Of a stretch of 21,644 nt of DNA, positions 1 through 6,534 are shown in pieces. Source of the DNA: DASZJY01 sp036260255 (GTDB lineage: Bacteria > Actinomycetota > Acidimicrobiia > Acidimicrobiales > AC-14). Under the pieces are notes generated by a model. It saw nothing but the letters and a program-made list of their open reading frames with translations. It was not told where the DNA came from and did no database searches. A program made the position numbers and the translations under genes. How positions within the stretch are numbered: position 1 is the stretch's first letter; each line of letters opens with the position of its first letter. The stretch spans positions 1 through 21,644 of the forward strand of contig DATAAF010000076.1 in assembly GCA_036260255.1 (NCBI GenBank). The letters run 5' to 3'.

Positions 1-60
1 CGCCGCGGCGGCGGACGGGCGCGGGCGGCCGGTGCGGGACGGCGGACGGCGGGGGCTCAC
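1..60 (-). CDS. Start of an unidentified gene downstream of ccmH (partial)
   Basis: A GTG at 60-58 overlaps the ccmH TGA (59-57) as GTGA, the same arrangement seen between ccmC/ccmD and ccmD/ccmE in this operon. The frame is open to the left edge and gives 20 residues rich in Arg, Pro and Ala. That is too short to identify. By position it could be a thioredoxin-like CcmG, a CcmI/TPR protein or another operon member, but nothing in the visible residues decides this. Confidence 0.35.
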   Translation of the reverse strand, partial: MSPRRPPSRTGRPRPSAAAA

Positions 61-539
61 CGGCCCATCGCCTCCTCGACCAGGGCCCGGTCGGCGGCGG
101 AGACGCGCGCCTCCCGCCGCGGGCGCCAACGGTGGAAGGCCAGCGCCAGCCCGCCGACGGCCAGCACCACCCCGGCCGCCGGCAGGGCCCAGACGAGCCC
201 GGCGACACCGCGCCGCTCGGGCTTGAGCAGGATGTCGCTCCCGTAGCGCCCGACGAAGAAGGCGATGATCTGGGCGTCGGGCTCGCCCGCCCGCACCCGG
301 CGCCTGGTCTCCTCGCGGATGAACTCGGCGGCGGGGGAGTCGGAGTCGGCGGCCGAGAGCCCCCGGCAGGTGGGACAGCGGATCTGCGACGTGATGCGGT
401 GCACCCGCTGCCCCTCGGAGGGCGGGCCGTCGCCCCGCCGGGCCCCGACGGCCAGAGCGCCCACCAGCACGAGCGCCATGAGCGCCCACGACCACAGCGC
501 CACCCCGCTCCCGGGCACAGAGCGCGTCGGCCTAGGCAT
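57..539 (-). CDS. ccmH: Cytochrome c maturation protein CcmH (CcmH/CycL/Ccl2 type)
   Basis: 160 residues. There is an N-terminal membrane segment (about residues 15-33), then the extracytoplasmic redox motif RCPTCRGLS with its CXXC cysteines at 55 and 58. After the helical region (EFIREETRRRVRAGE, then FFVGRYGSDIL) comes a second membrane segment (about 112-134). This is the layout of CcmH proteins, which keep the apocytochrome CXXCH cysteines reduced and work with CcmF in haem ligation. The ATG overlaps the ccmF stop by 8 nt, so translation is probably coupled. A further gene seems to start at the TGA. The CXXC motif and the gene order make the call secure. Confidence 0.93.
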   Translation of the reverse strand: MPRPTRSVPGSGVALWSWALMALVLVGALAVGARRGDGPPSEGQRVHRITSQIRCPTCRGLSAADSDSPAAEFIREETRRRVRAGEPDAQIIAFFVGRYGSDILLKPERRGVAGLVWALPAAGVVLAVGGLALAFHRWRPRREARVSAADRALVEEAMGR

Positions 540-2559
540 GGGGCCCCGCGACCATCGACGGCGTCCCGACCGGTTCGCTCTCCGCCGACGGGCGGGTGGC
601 GTCGAGCGGTGGGGCGGCGGCGCTCTCCTCGGGCCGGCGGCGGGTGCGCCCGGGCCAGGCGGCCAGCACGGTACCGAGCGCCATGACCCCGCCCCCGATC
701 CAGAGCCACACCACCAGCGGTTGGATGCTCACGCCGATCACCGCCGCCGTCTGCCCCTCCTCGGGGGCGCCGACCAGGGTGAGGTAGACGTCGTCGAAAG
801 GGCCGACGCGAACCGACGGCGACCCGATCGACTGGGTGGCGAACGGGAACCGGTGGAGGGCGGGCTCGAACACCCGGTCGCCGTCGACGCGGACGCGGGC
901 GGCGACGGTCACCTTGTTCGACCGCCGCTCCTCGGTCGTGCCGAGATAGGTGACCGTGTGGCCGGCCAGGCTGGCGGTCTGACCGGGCTCGAGGCGGAAC
1001 TGCCGGCGGTGGCCGAAGGAGCTGCTGGCGGCGAAGGCGACCGCCACGAGGACCACGCCCAGGTGCACGACCATGCCGCCGTTGGCCCGGCCCACCAGGC
1101 CCCGCCAGGCGGGACGGCCCTGGGCCCTGGCCGCCCGCACGGACAGGGCCAGCTGGCGAACGGCGGCGGCACCGGCGAAGGCGCCCAAGCCGAAGGCGAG
1201 CAGCGGTGCCAGCCCCCGCACGCCGGCGGCCACGCACGCCACCACGGTGAGCGTCCCGATCCACGCCGGCCACCGAAGGCGGCTGTGGAGGAGCTCGCCC
1301 GACGACTTGCGCCACGGCAGGGCGGGGGCCACCGCCATGAGGAAGAGCAGGGCGAACCCCACGGGCATGGTCATGCGGTCGAAGTAGGGAGCGCCCACCG
1401 AGAGGCGGTCACCGTTGATCGCCTCGGCGAGAAGGGGGAAGACCGTGCCCAACAGCACGACGAAGGCGAAGGCGGCGAAGGCCACGTTGTTGGCGAGGAA
1501 CGCTCCCTCCCGAGACACCGGCGAGTCGATCGAACCGGGCGACCGCAGGCGGTCGCCCCGCCAGCCGATGAGCCCGATGGAGACGGCGACGACGAGGGCG
1601 AAGAAGGCGAGGAGCAGCGGGCCGATGGCCGACTCGGTGAAGGCGTGCACCGAGTCGAGGACGCCCGAGCGGGTGAGGAAGGTGCCGAGGATCGTGAGCG
1701 AGAAGGTGGCGACGAGCAGCGAGAGATTCCAGACGCGGAGCATCCCGCGCCGCTCCTGGACCATCACCGAGTGGATGTAGGCGGTGGCGGTGAGCCACGG
1801 CAGGAAGGACGCGTTCTCCACCGGGTCCCACGCCCAGTAGCCCCCCCAGCCGAGCACCTCGTAGGACCACCACCCCCCGAGCACGATGCCGGCGGTGAGG
1901 AAGCCCCAGGCGAACATCGTCCAGCGGCGGGTCTCGACGAGCCACCCCTCGCCCAGCCGCCCGGTGACCAGGGCGGCGACCGCAAAGGCGAAGGGCACGG
2001 TGAAGCCGACGTAGCCGAGGTACAGCATTGGCGGGTGGAAGGCAACCAGTGGATGGTTCTGGAGCAGCGGGTTGGGCCCCTGGCCGTCGGCCGGCACCAT
2101 CCCGGAGACCAGCCGGAAGGGGTTGGCCGGCCCGGCCATCAGCCCGAAGAAGAAGGCGCCCACCAGCAGGGCGGTGAGCGTCGCCCATGCCACCAGCCGG
2201 TCGGCCGCCCGGTCCCGGAAATGGCGCGCCATCACCGCCAGGTAGCCGGCCAGGACCAGGGCCCACAGGAGGATCGAGCCCTCCAGGGCGGACCAAATGC
2301 CCGTGACCGAGTACAGCAACGGCGTCCCCCGGCTGTTGTTGCGGGCCACGTACTCGATGGAGAAGTCGTGGCCGACGAGGGCGAGCTGCATGGCCACCGT
2401 CGCCAGGCAGGCCCCGCCGAGGACCAGCCACACGTAGCGCAGGCCCGCCCGCAGGAGACGGGGATCGTCCCGGCGGAGGCCCAGCGCCAGCGTCGCCGCC
2501 CCCAGCAGGGCGGCGGCCAGGCCCAGGGCCACGCCGGCGGTCCCGAGGGCGGCGTTCAC
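532..2559 (-). CDS. ccmF: Haem lyase subunit CcmF (cytochrome c-type biogenesis)
   Basis: 675 residues, a usual length for CcmF. It is a polytopic membrane protein with the Trp-rich WWD haem-handling motif in GGWWSYEVLGWGGYWAWDP, followed by VENASFLPWL, roughly residues 227-255. Other CcmF marks are NNSRGTPLLYSVTGIWSALEG near residue 75 and HPPMLYLGYVGFTVPFAFAV near 170. A periplasmic loop follows near the C-terminus, then a last membrane segment and a Pro/Ala-rich tail. CcmF receives haem from CcmE and joins it to apocytochrome c. The start is GTG at 2559-2557, with GAGAGG about 10 nt upstream. A 115-bp gap separates it from ccmE, the only sizeable gap in the operon; the gap is GC-rich and I see no clear promoter or terminator in it. 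Confidence 0.96.
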   Translation of the reverse strand: MNAALGTAGVALGLAAALLGAATLALGLRRDDPRLLRAGLRYVWLVLGGACLATVAMQLALVGHDFSIEYVARNNSRGTPLLYSVTGIWSALEGSILLWALVLAGYLAVMARHFRDRAADRLVAWATLTALLVGAFFFGLMAGPANPFRLVSGMVPADGQGPNPLLQNHPLVAFHPPMLYLGYVGFTVPFAFAVAALVTGRLGEGWLVETRRWTMFAWGFLTAGIVLGGWWSYEVLGWGGYWAWDPVENASFLPWLTATAYIHSVMVQERRGMLRVWNLSLLVATFSLTILGTFLTRSGVLDSVHAFTESAIGPLLLAFFALVVAVSIGLIGWRGDRLRSPGSIDSPVSREGAFLANNVAFAAFAFVVLLGTVFPLLAEAINGDRLSVGAPYFDRMTMPVGFALLFLMAVAPALPWRKSSGELLHSRLRWPAWIGTLTVVACVAAGVRGLAPLLAFGLGAFAGAAAVRQLALSVRAARAQGRPAWRGLVGRANGGMVVHLGVVLVAVAFAASSSFGHRRQFRLEPGQTASLAGHTVTYLGTTEERRSNKVTVAARVRVDGDRVFEPALHRFPFATQSIGSPSVRVGPFDDVYLTLVGAPEEGQTAAVIGVSIQPLVVWLWIGGGVMALGTVLAAWPGRTRRRPEESAAAPPLDATRPSAESEPVGTPSMVAGPHA

Positions 2560-2674
2560 CCGGTCGCTGCCTCTCGGTGACCTGCGCTCGGCTCACCTGG
2601 AGGGGCGGCCGGGCCCCCGGGTGGCCGGCGGCCGGCGGGAGATGGGCCCCAGTGGCCCCGCTCGCCGTGCTCGG

Positions 2675-3097
2675 TCACTGGCCGGAGGCGGGGGCGGTGG
2701 ACGTCACCCGCTCGGGGTGGTCGGCGACGTAGGTCTCCGAGTGCTTGACGAGGATGCGGTCGCTGTCGAACGTCTGCCCCTGGAACCGTCCTTCGAGGAC
2801 GACGGGGATGCCCGGTCTGAACATCTCGGGAGGGTCACCGCGGTGCACGACCGGCACGTGGACGCCCTTGCTCTCGATGCGGAACGAGACGTCGTCGCCG
2901 GCCTGCGAGATGCTGCCGGGCACGACCGTGCCCTGGATCCGGAATCGGTCGTCGCCGATCGACTGGCGCTGGGCCACCGCCTCGTCCGCCGTCCGGAAGT
3001 ACATGGTGGCGTTGCCCAGGCCGCGGAAGACGAGGAACGCCAGGGCGGCGACCACCACCGCCCCGGCGATCCACAGCCTCCGGCGCTGGTCGATCAC
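2675..3097 (-). CDS. ccmE: Haem chaperone CcmE
   Basis: 140 residues. A short basic N-terminus and one signal-anchor helix (about 9-25) precede a beta-rich OB-fold domain (VVPGSI, FRIESKGVHVPV, VVLEGRF). The haem-attachment motif is KHSETY: His119 and Tyr123 form the HxxxY signature, so this is the classical His type and not the CxxxY variant. CcmE carries haem from CcmC to CcmF outside the membrane. The start is GTG at 3097-3095, overlapping the ccmD stop as GTGA. Longer readings of this frame run into ccmC territory and have no coding logic. Confidence 0.94.
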   Translation of the reverse strand: MIDQRRRLWIAGAVVVAALAFLVFRGLGNATMYFRTADEAVAQRQSIGDDRFRIQGTVVPGSISQAGDDVSFRIESKGVHVPVVHRGDPPEMFRPGIPVVLEGRFQGQTFDSDRILVKHSETYVADHPERVTSTAPASGQ

Positions 3098-3270
3098 CGG
3101 GTGGGGCCGTCGGTCGCGGCCGGTGCGGTCGTCGCCGCGTCGACCCCGGGCGTCGGGGCGGCGGACGCCCGGGCCAGGGCCCGGCCACGCGACCGGAGCC
3201 GGAGGACGTAGCCGACGAGGGCGGCGGCGGTGAGGCCGTAGCCGGCCACGAGGTAGCCGACATGAGTCAC
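3094..3270 (-). CDS. ccmD: Small haem-exporter membrane protein CcmD
   Basis: 58 residues. One membrane helix (about residues 4-22, HVGYLVAGYGLTAAALVGYV) is followed by a basic stretch (LRLRSRGRALAR) and a disordered Ala/Pro/Thr tail. This is the usual CcmD layout. CcmD helps release holo-CcmE from the CcmABC complex. The GTG at 3270-3268 overlaps the ccmC TGA and the CcmD TGA overlaps the ccmE GTG, both as GTGA. Sequence conservation in CcmD is always weak, so the call rests on topology and gene order. Confidence 0.85.
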   Translation of the reverse strand: MTHVGYLVAGYGLTAAALVGYVLRLRSRGRALARASAAPTPGVDAATTAPAATDGPTR

Positions 3271-4040
3271 GAGCGGACCGGACCGCTGAGAGGCTCGACC
3301 GCCCCGATGGCGTCGAGGCCTTCGGCCCGGCGCTCGGCCAGGGCGTCCGCCAGCTGGCGCTCGTCCGCCTGCTCCTGGAGGTGGGCCAGGCGGAAGCGGT
3401 GGATGAGGAGCCAGGCGTACAGCAACGTGAAAGCGACAACCGCCACCACCAGGGTGAGGGCCATGGTCCCGGTGATCTGCGGGTCGAACAGGCGGCGCTC
3501 GTCGAACAGGCTGGCGGGCTGGTGGAGGGTGCGCCACCACTCGACCGACTTGTGCACCACGGGCACGTCGACGAAGGCGGCGATGGCGACGATGGCCGCC
3601 CGGCGCGAGCGGACCTCGGGGTCGGAGGGCACCCGCCGCACCGCGAGGTAGCCGAGGTAGAGGACGAACAGGACGGCGGTGCTGGTGAGGCGGGCGTCCC
3701 AGGTCCACCAGACGCCCCACGTCGCACGGCCCCAGATCGACCCGATGGCCAGGGTCAGGCCGATGAACAGCACGCCGACCTCGGCCGACGCCCCGGCGGC
3801 CAGGTCCCAGAAACGGGACCGGGTGCGCCGCCAGAGGTAGAGGACGCTGGCGAGAGTCGTCACACCGAAGGAGACGTACATGGCCAGCCAGGCGGTGGGC
3901 ACGTGGAGGTAGAGGAGCCGCACGGCGTCCTTCTGGTTGACGTCGCCCGGGCTGACGACCAGGGCCAGCCACGCCGTCACCGCCAGCCCGGCGGCCGTCA
4001 GCCAGCCGAGGATCCTCGTGGCCCGGGAGCTCGTGGTCAC
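3267..4040 (-). CDS. ccmC: Haem exporter permease CcmC
   Basis: 257 residues, six predicted membrane helices. The WWD motif WGVWWTWDARLTS lies near residues 107-119. His46 in YLHVPTAW and the His in VVHKSVEWW match the two external His haem ligands of this family. CcmC loads haem onto CcmE. The start is GTG at 4040-4038, overlapping the ccmB stop as GTGA; upstream extension in the same frame would run into ccmB and is not supported. The C-terminal tail after the last helix is charged and probably cytoplasmic. Confidence 0.95.
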   Translation of the reverse strand: MTTSSRATRILGWLTAAGLAVTAWLALVVSPGDVNQKDAVRLLYLHVPTAWLAMYVSFGVTTLASVLYLWRRTRSRFWDLAAGASAEVGVLFIGLTLAIGSIWGRATWGVWWTWDARLTSTAVLFVLYLGYLAVRRVPSDPEVRSRRAAIVAIAAFVDVPVVHKSVEWWRTLHQPASLFDERRLFDPQITGTMALTLVVAVVAFTLLYAWLLIHRFRLAHLQEQADERQLADALAERRAEGLDAIGAVEPLSGPVRS

Positions 4041-4702
4041 GACTCCTCCAGCAGGGGGCCGAAGGCCACCACGCCGAAGACGGTGTAGATGGTGGCGAAC
4101 ACGACGAGCAGGCGGACCCACGGCCAGGCGTCGACCGCCGCCCCGCCAAGGGCCGCCTCACTGGCGCGGGTCGCCGCCAGCAGCACGGGGGCCACGACGG
4201 GCAGCACGAGCAGGGGCAGCAGCGTCTCGCGGACCCGGAGGCCGGCGGCCACCACGCCGTAGACGATCCCGGCCGACGCCACCCCTACGGTGGCCAGCAG
4301 GCACACGAGGGCGAGCAGCGCCACTCCTCGCAGCGTCACGTCGAAGAGCACGGCCACGCCCACCGCCAGCACCGCCTCGAGGAGCAGGAGCTGGACGGCG
4401 ACGGCCGCCGCCTTGCCGAGGAAGATGCCGGCGTCGTCGAGGCCCGACAGCCGCAGGGCGTCGCGCGTCTCGTCGGCTTCGAGGGCGAACGACCGCTGGA
4501 CGGCGAGGACGGCGGCGAAGAGCACGGTGACCCAGAACAGCCCCGCCGACGCCCGGCCCAGCACGCCCCGGTCGGGGTCGAGGGCGAAGCCGAACAGCAC
4601 GAGGACCATGACGGCGAACGGCAGCACCTGGTTCGTCGCCACGCGCGAGCGGGCCTCGACGCGCAGGTCCTTGGCCGCCACCAGGGCGGCGTCACGCAAC
4701 AA
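4037..4702 (-). CDS. ccmB: Haem ABC-exporter permease CcmB
   Basis: About 221 residues with six hydrophobic segments. The N-terminal pattern (VAAKDLRVEARSRVATNQVLPFAVM) and RSFALEADETRDALRLSG are typical of CcmB. It forms the CcmAB transporter whose ATP hydrolysis releases haem-loaded CcmE. The best start is a TTG at 4702-4700, which has GGAGG 9 nt upstream inside the end of ccmA and gives an 11-nt overlap with that gene. A second TTG lies immediately after it. The longer reading from 4789 adds a proline-rich stretch that is only the shifted ccmA tail. Confidence 0.9.
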   Translation of the reverse strand: MLRDAALVAAKDLRVEARSRVATNQVLPFAVMVLVLFGFALDPDRGVLGRASAGLFWVTVLFAAVLAVQRSFALEADETRDALRLSGLDDAGIFLGKAAAVAVQLLLLEAVLAVGVAVLFDVTLRGVALLALVCLLATVGVASAGIVYGVVAAGLRVRETLLPLLVLPVVAPVLLAATRASEAALGGAAVDAWPWVRLLVVFATIYTVFGVVAFGPLLEES

Positions 4703-5408
4703 CGCCGGCCGCCTCCCTGCGGTCGGGTGCGGCGGTGGCGTCGGCGTCGGTGCCCGTCTCGTCGAGCAGACCGCCGGTGACGCGTCCACCGGCCATGAGC
4801 ACCTGACGGGAGGCCAGTGCGGCGGCCCGGTCGAGCTCGTGGGACGCCAGGATCACCGTCCCTCCCGAGGTCGCGACCTCGCCGACGATGGCGTCGAGGA
4901 GCTCCCGCCCGCCGGCGTCGAGCCCGGCGTGGGGCTCGTCGAGCAGCCAGAGCTCCGGCTGCCGCGCCACCACGGCGGCGATCGCCGCCCGGCGCCGCTG
5001 GCCGCTCGAGAGACGCCCCACGGTGACGTGACGGAGCCGGCCGTCGATGCCCATCCGCGCCATCGCCTCCTCGGCTGCGCCGGTCGGGCGCTTCGCCGCC
5101 CGGGCGGCGAAGCGCAGGTTCTCCTCCACCGTGAGCTCGTCGTAGAGGAACGAGGCGTGGCCGAGCAGACCGACCCGGCGCCGGACCGCCCGCCGGTCGC
5201 GACAGAGGTCGTGCCCGAGCACCTGGGCCTCGCCCGCGCCGATGGCGACCAGCCCCGCGCACGCCCGCAGCAAGGTCGTCTTCCCCGCCCCGTTGGGCCC
5301 GTGCACCAGCAGAACGTCGCCTCCGGCGACGTCGAGATCGACTCCGGCCAGTGCGGGGAAGCGCCCGAGCAGGGAGACCGCGGAGCGGAAACGTACGATT
5401 GGGGCCAT
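4692..5408 (-). CDS. ccmA: Haem exporter ATP-binding protein CcmA
   Basis: 238 residues. ABC ATPase with Walker A GPNGAGKTT, signature LSSGQRRR, Walker B with D-loop LWLLDEPHAGLD, and H-loop ASHE. First gene of the minus-strand ccm operon; it powers CcmB. The start is ATG at 5408-5406, because GGAGG sits 8 nt upstream. A TTG five codons earlier overlaps that Shine-Dalgarno sequence and is less likely. The start codon overlaps the start of the divergent sortase gene. The C-terminus is acidic and Ala-rich and overlaps ccmB. Confidence 0.94.
   Translation of the reverse strand: MAPIVRFRSAVSLLGRFPALAGVDLDVAGGDVLLVHGPNGAGKTTLLRACAGLVAIGAGEAQVLGHDLCRDRRAVRRRVGLLGHASFLYDELTVEENLRFAARAAKRPTGAAEEAMARMGIDGRLRHVTVGRLSSGQRRRAAIAAVVARQPELWLLDEPHAGLDAGGRELLDAIVGEVATSGGTVILASHELDRAAALASRQVLMAGGRVTGGLLDETGTDADATAAPDRREAAGVVA
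5394..5399 (+). promoter_or_regulatory. Probable -10 box for leaderless sortase mRNA
   Basis: TACGAT matches the TANNNT -10 pattern and lies exactly 7 nt before the ATG at 5407, so transcription would begin at or next to the start codon. No convincing -35 hexamer is visible. The box lies inside the ccmA coding sequence of the opposite strand. Confidence 0.45.
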
Positions 5409-6459
5409 GGCGACCGCCTCCAAGGTACCGGCGCGCTCAAAGGAAGGTCCAAGCAGATGGCGCCGCCGCCCGCCCCGGCGCAGCCGGCGGCCGCCCGCGT
5501 GGGGGCAGCGGCCCTACTGGTGGAGGCGCCGCCCTCGTCGCTTCGAGCGGGAGCAGCCGCGGACGAGGGGCGATTCCGTCCGGCGGGTCATCCGGGGTAT
5601 TGGCAAGACGCTCATCGCGATCGGCGTGCTCCTGTTCCTCTTCGTCGGTTACCAGCTCTGGGGCACCAACCTGGCCGAGGCCCGCGACCAGCGGGCGCTC
5701 GAGAAGCAGTTCTCCCAGTTCTCCGCGCCGGCGCCTCCGGCAACCGGGGCCCCCGCCGCCCCTCCGACCACCCCGGCGCCGCCGGTGCTGGGCGACGCCG
5801 CCGCCCTCATCGAGATCCCCAAGATCTCGGTCCAGAAGTACGTCGTCGAGGGGGTAAGCACCGAGGACCTGAAGAAGGGCCCCGGCCACTACCCCGACAC
5901 GCCGTTGCCCGGCCGGCCGGGCAACGCCGCCATCGCCGGCCACCGCACGACGTACGGCGCGCCGTTCGGCGAGCTGGACAAGCTCGACCCCGGTGATCCC
6001 ATCTTCGTGACCACCCCGGAGGGCAAGTTCCGCTACGACGTCGACCGCACCGACATCGTCGACCCCAGCCAGTCCGAGGTGCTCGACAACACTCCCGACA
6101 ACCGGCTGACGCTGACGACCTGCCATCCCCGGTTCAGCGCCGCCCAGCGCATGATCGTCGTGGCCAAGCTGATCTCGCCGGTGCTCGAGCCGCCCCCGGC
6201 GCCGGCCGCCGAGCCCGCCCCCGAGGAGACACCCCCGGCCCAGAAGGCCGGCCTGGACGCGGGCCTCTCGGGTGCAAGCACGGCGAACGGCCCGGCCATC
6301 GCGTGGGGCCTGTTGGCCGCGGTGATCTGGGGCCTCACCTGGTGGGTGAGCCGCTGGTGGCGGCGCTGGCCGACCTACATCGTCGGCACCGGGCTTTTCC
6401 TCGTCGCCCTCTACGTGTTCTTCGAGAACGTCTCCCGCCTGCTCCCGGCCAACGTCTGA
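5407..6459 (+). CDS. Class E sortase
   Basis: 350 residues. A strongly basic cytoplasmic N-terminus (residues 1-65, many Arg and Trp) leads into a membrane anchor (about 68-84) and a Pro/Ala linker. The sortase domain runs about 130-257. Catalytic residues are His179 (AIAGHRTTYG), Cys239 (LTLTTCHPRFSA) and Arg248. TLTTCHP is characteristic of actinobacterial class E enzymes, which anchor LAxTG-type surface proteins to peptidoglycan. After a Pro-rich spacer, two more hydrophobic segments (about 295-315 and 322-340) end the protein. The ATG at 5407 is the only sensible in-frame start before the membrane helix. No LPXTG or LAxTG substrate is encoded nearby, so its target is elsewhere. Confidence 0.9.
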   Translation: MATASKVPARSKEGPSRWRRRPPRRSRRPPAWGQRPYWWRRRPRRFEREQPRTRGDSVRRVIRGIGKTLIAIGVLLFLFVGYQLWGTNLAEARDQRALEKQFSQFSAPAPPATGAPAAPPTTPAPPVLGDAAALIEIPKISVQKYVVEGVSTEDLKKGPGHYPDTPLPGRPGNAAIAGHRTTYGAPFGELDKLDPGDPIFVTTPEGKFRYDVDRTDIVDPSQSEVLDNTPDNRLTLTTCHPRFSAAQRMIVVAKLISPVLEPPPAPAAEPAPEETPPAQKAGLDAGLSGASTANGPAIAWGLLAAVIWGLTWWVSRWWRRWPTYIVGTGLFLVALYVFFENVSRLLPANV

Positions 6460-6490
6460 CGCCGGCGAGCCCATCGACAGCGTTCGGACA

Positions 6491-6508
6491 CCCCGTTGAG
6501 AAACGGGG
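6491..6508 (+). terminator. Hairpin with GAGA tetraloop after the sortase gene
   Basis: CCCCGTT-GAGA-AACGGGG is a perfect 7-bp stem closed by a GNRA-type tetraloop, 32 nt past the sortase stop and 26 nt before the next start. No U-run follows, so it may act as a weak terminator, a processing barrier or a 5'-leader structure of the next gene. Confidence 0.4.
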
Positions 6509-6534
6509 CGCCGACGTGGTGCCCAACGGGGATC

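Noticed and set aside
265..2580. A 771-codon plus-strand frame antisense to ccmF and ccmH
   Set aside because: Its Gly/Asp/Glu/His/Arg-rich product has no family marks, and the minus strand shows clear CcmF and CcmH motifs.
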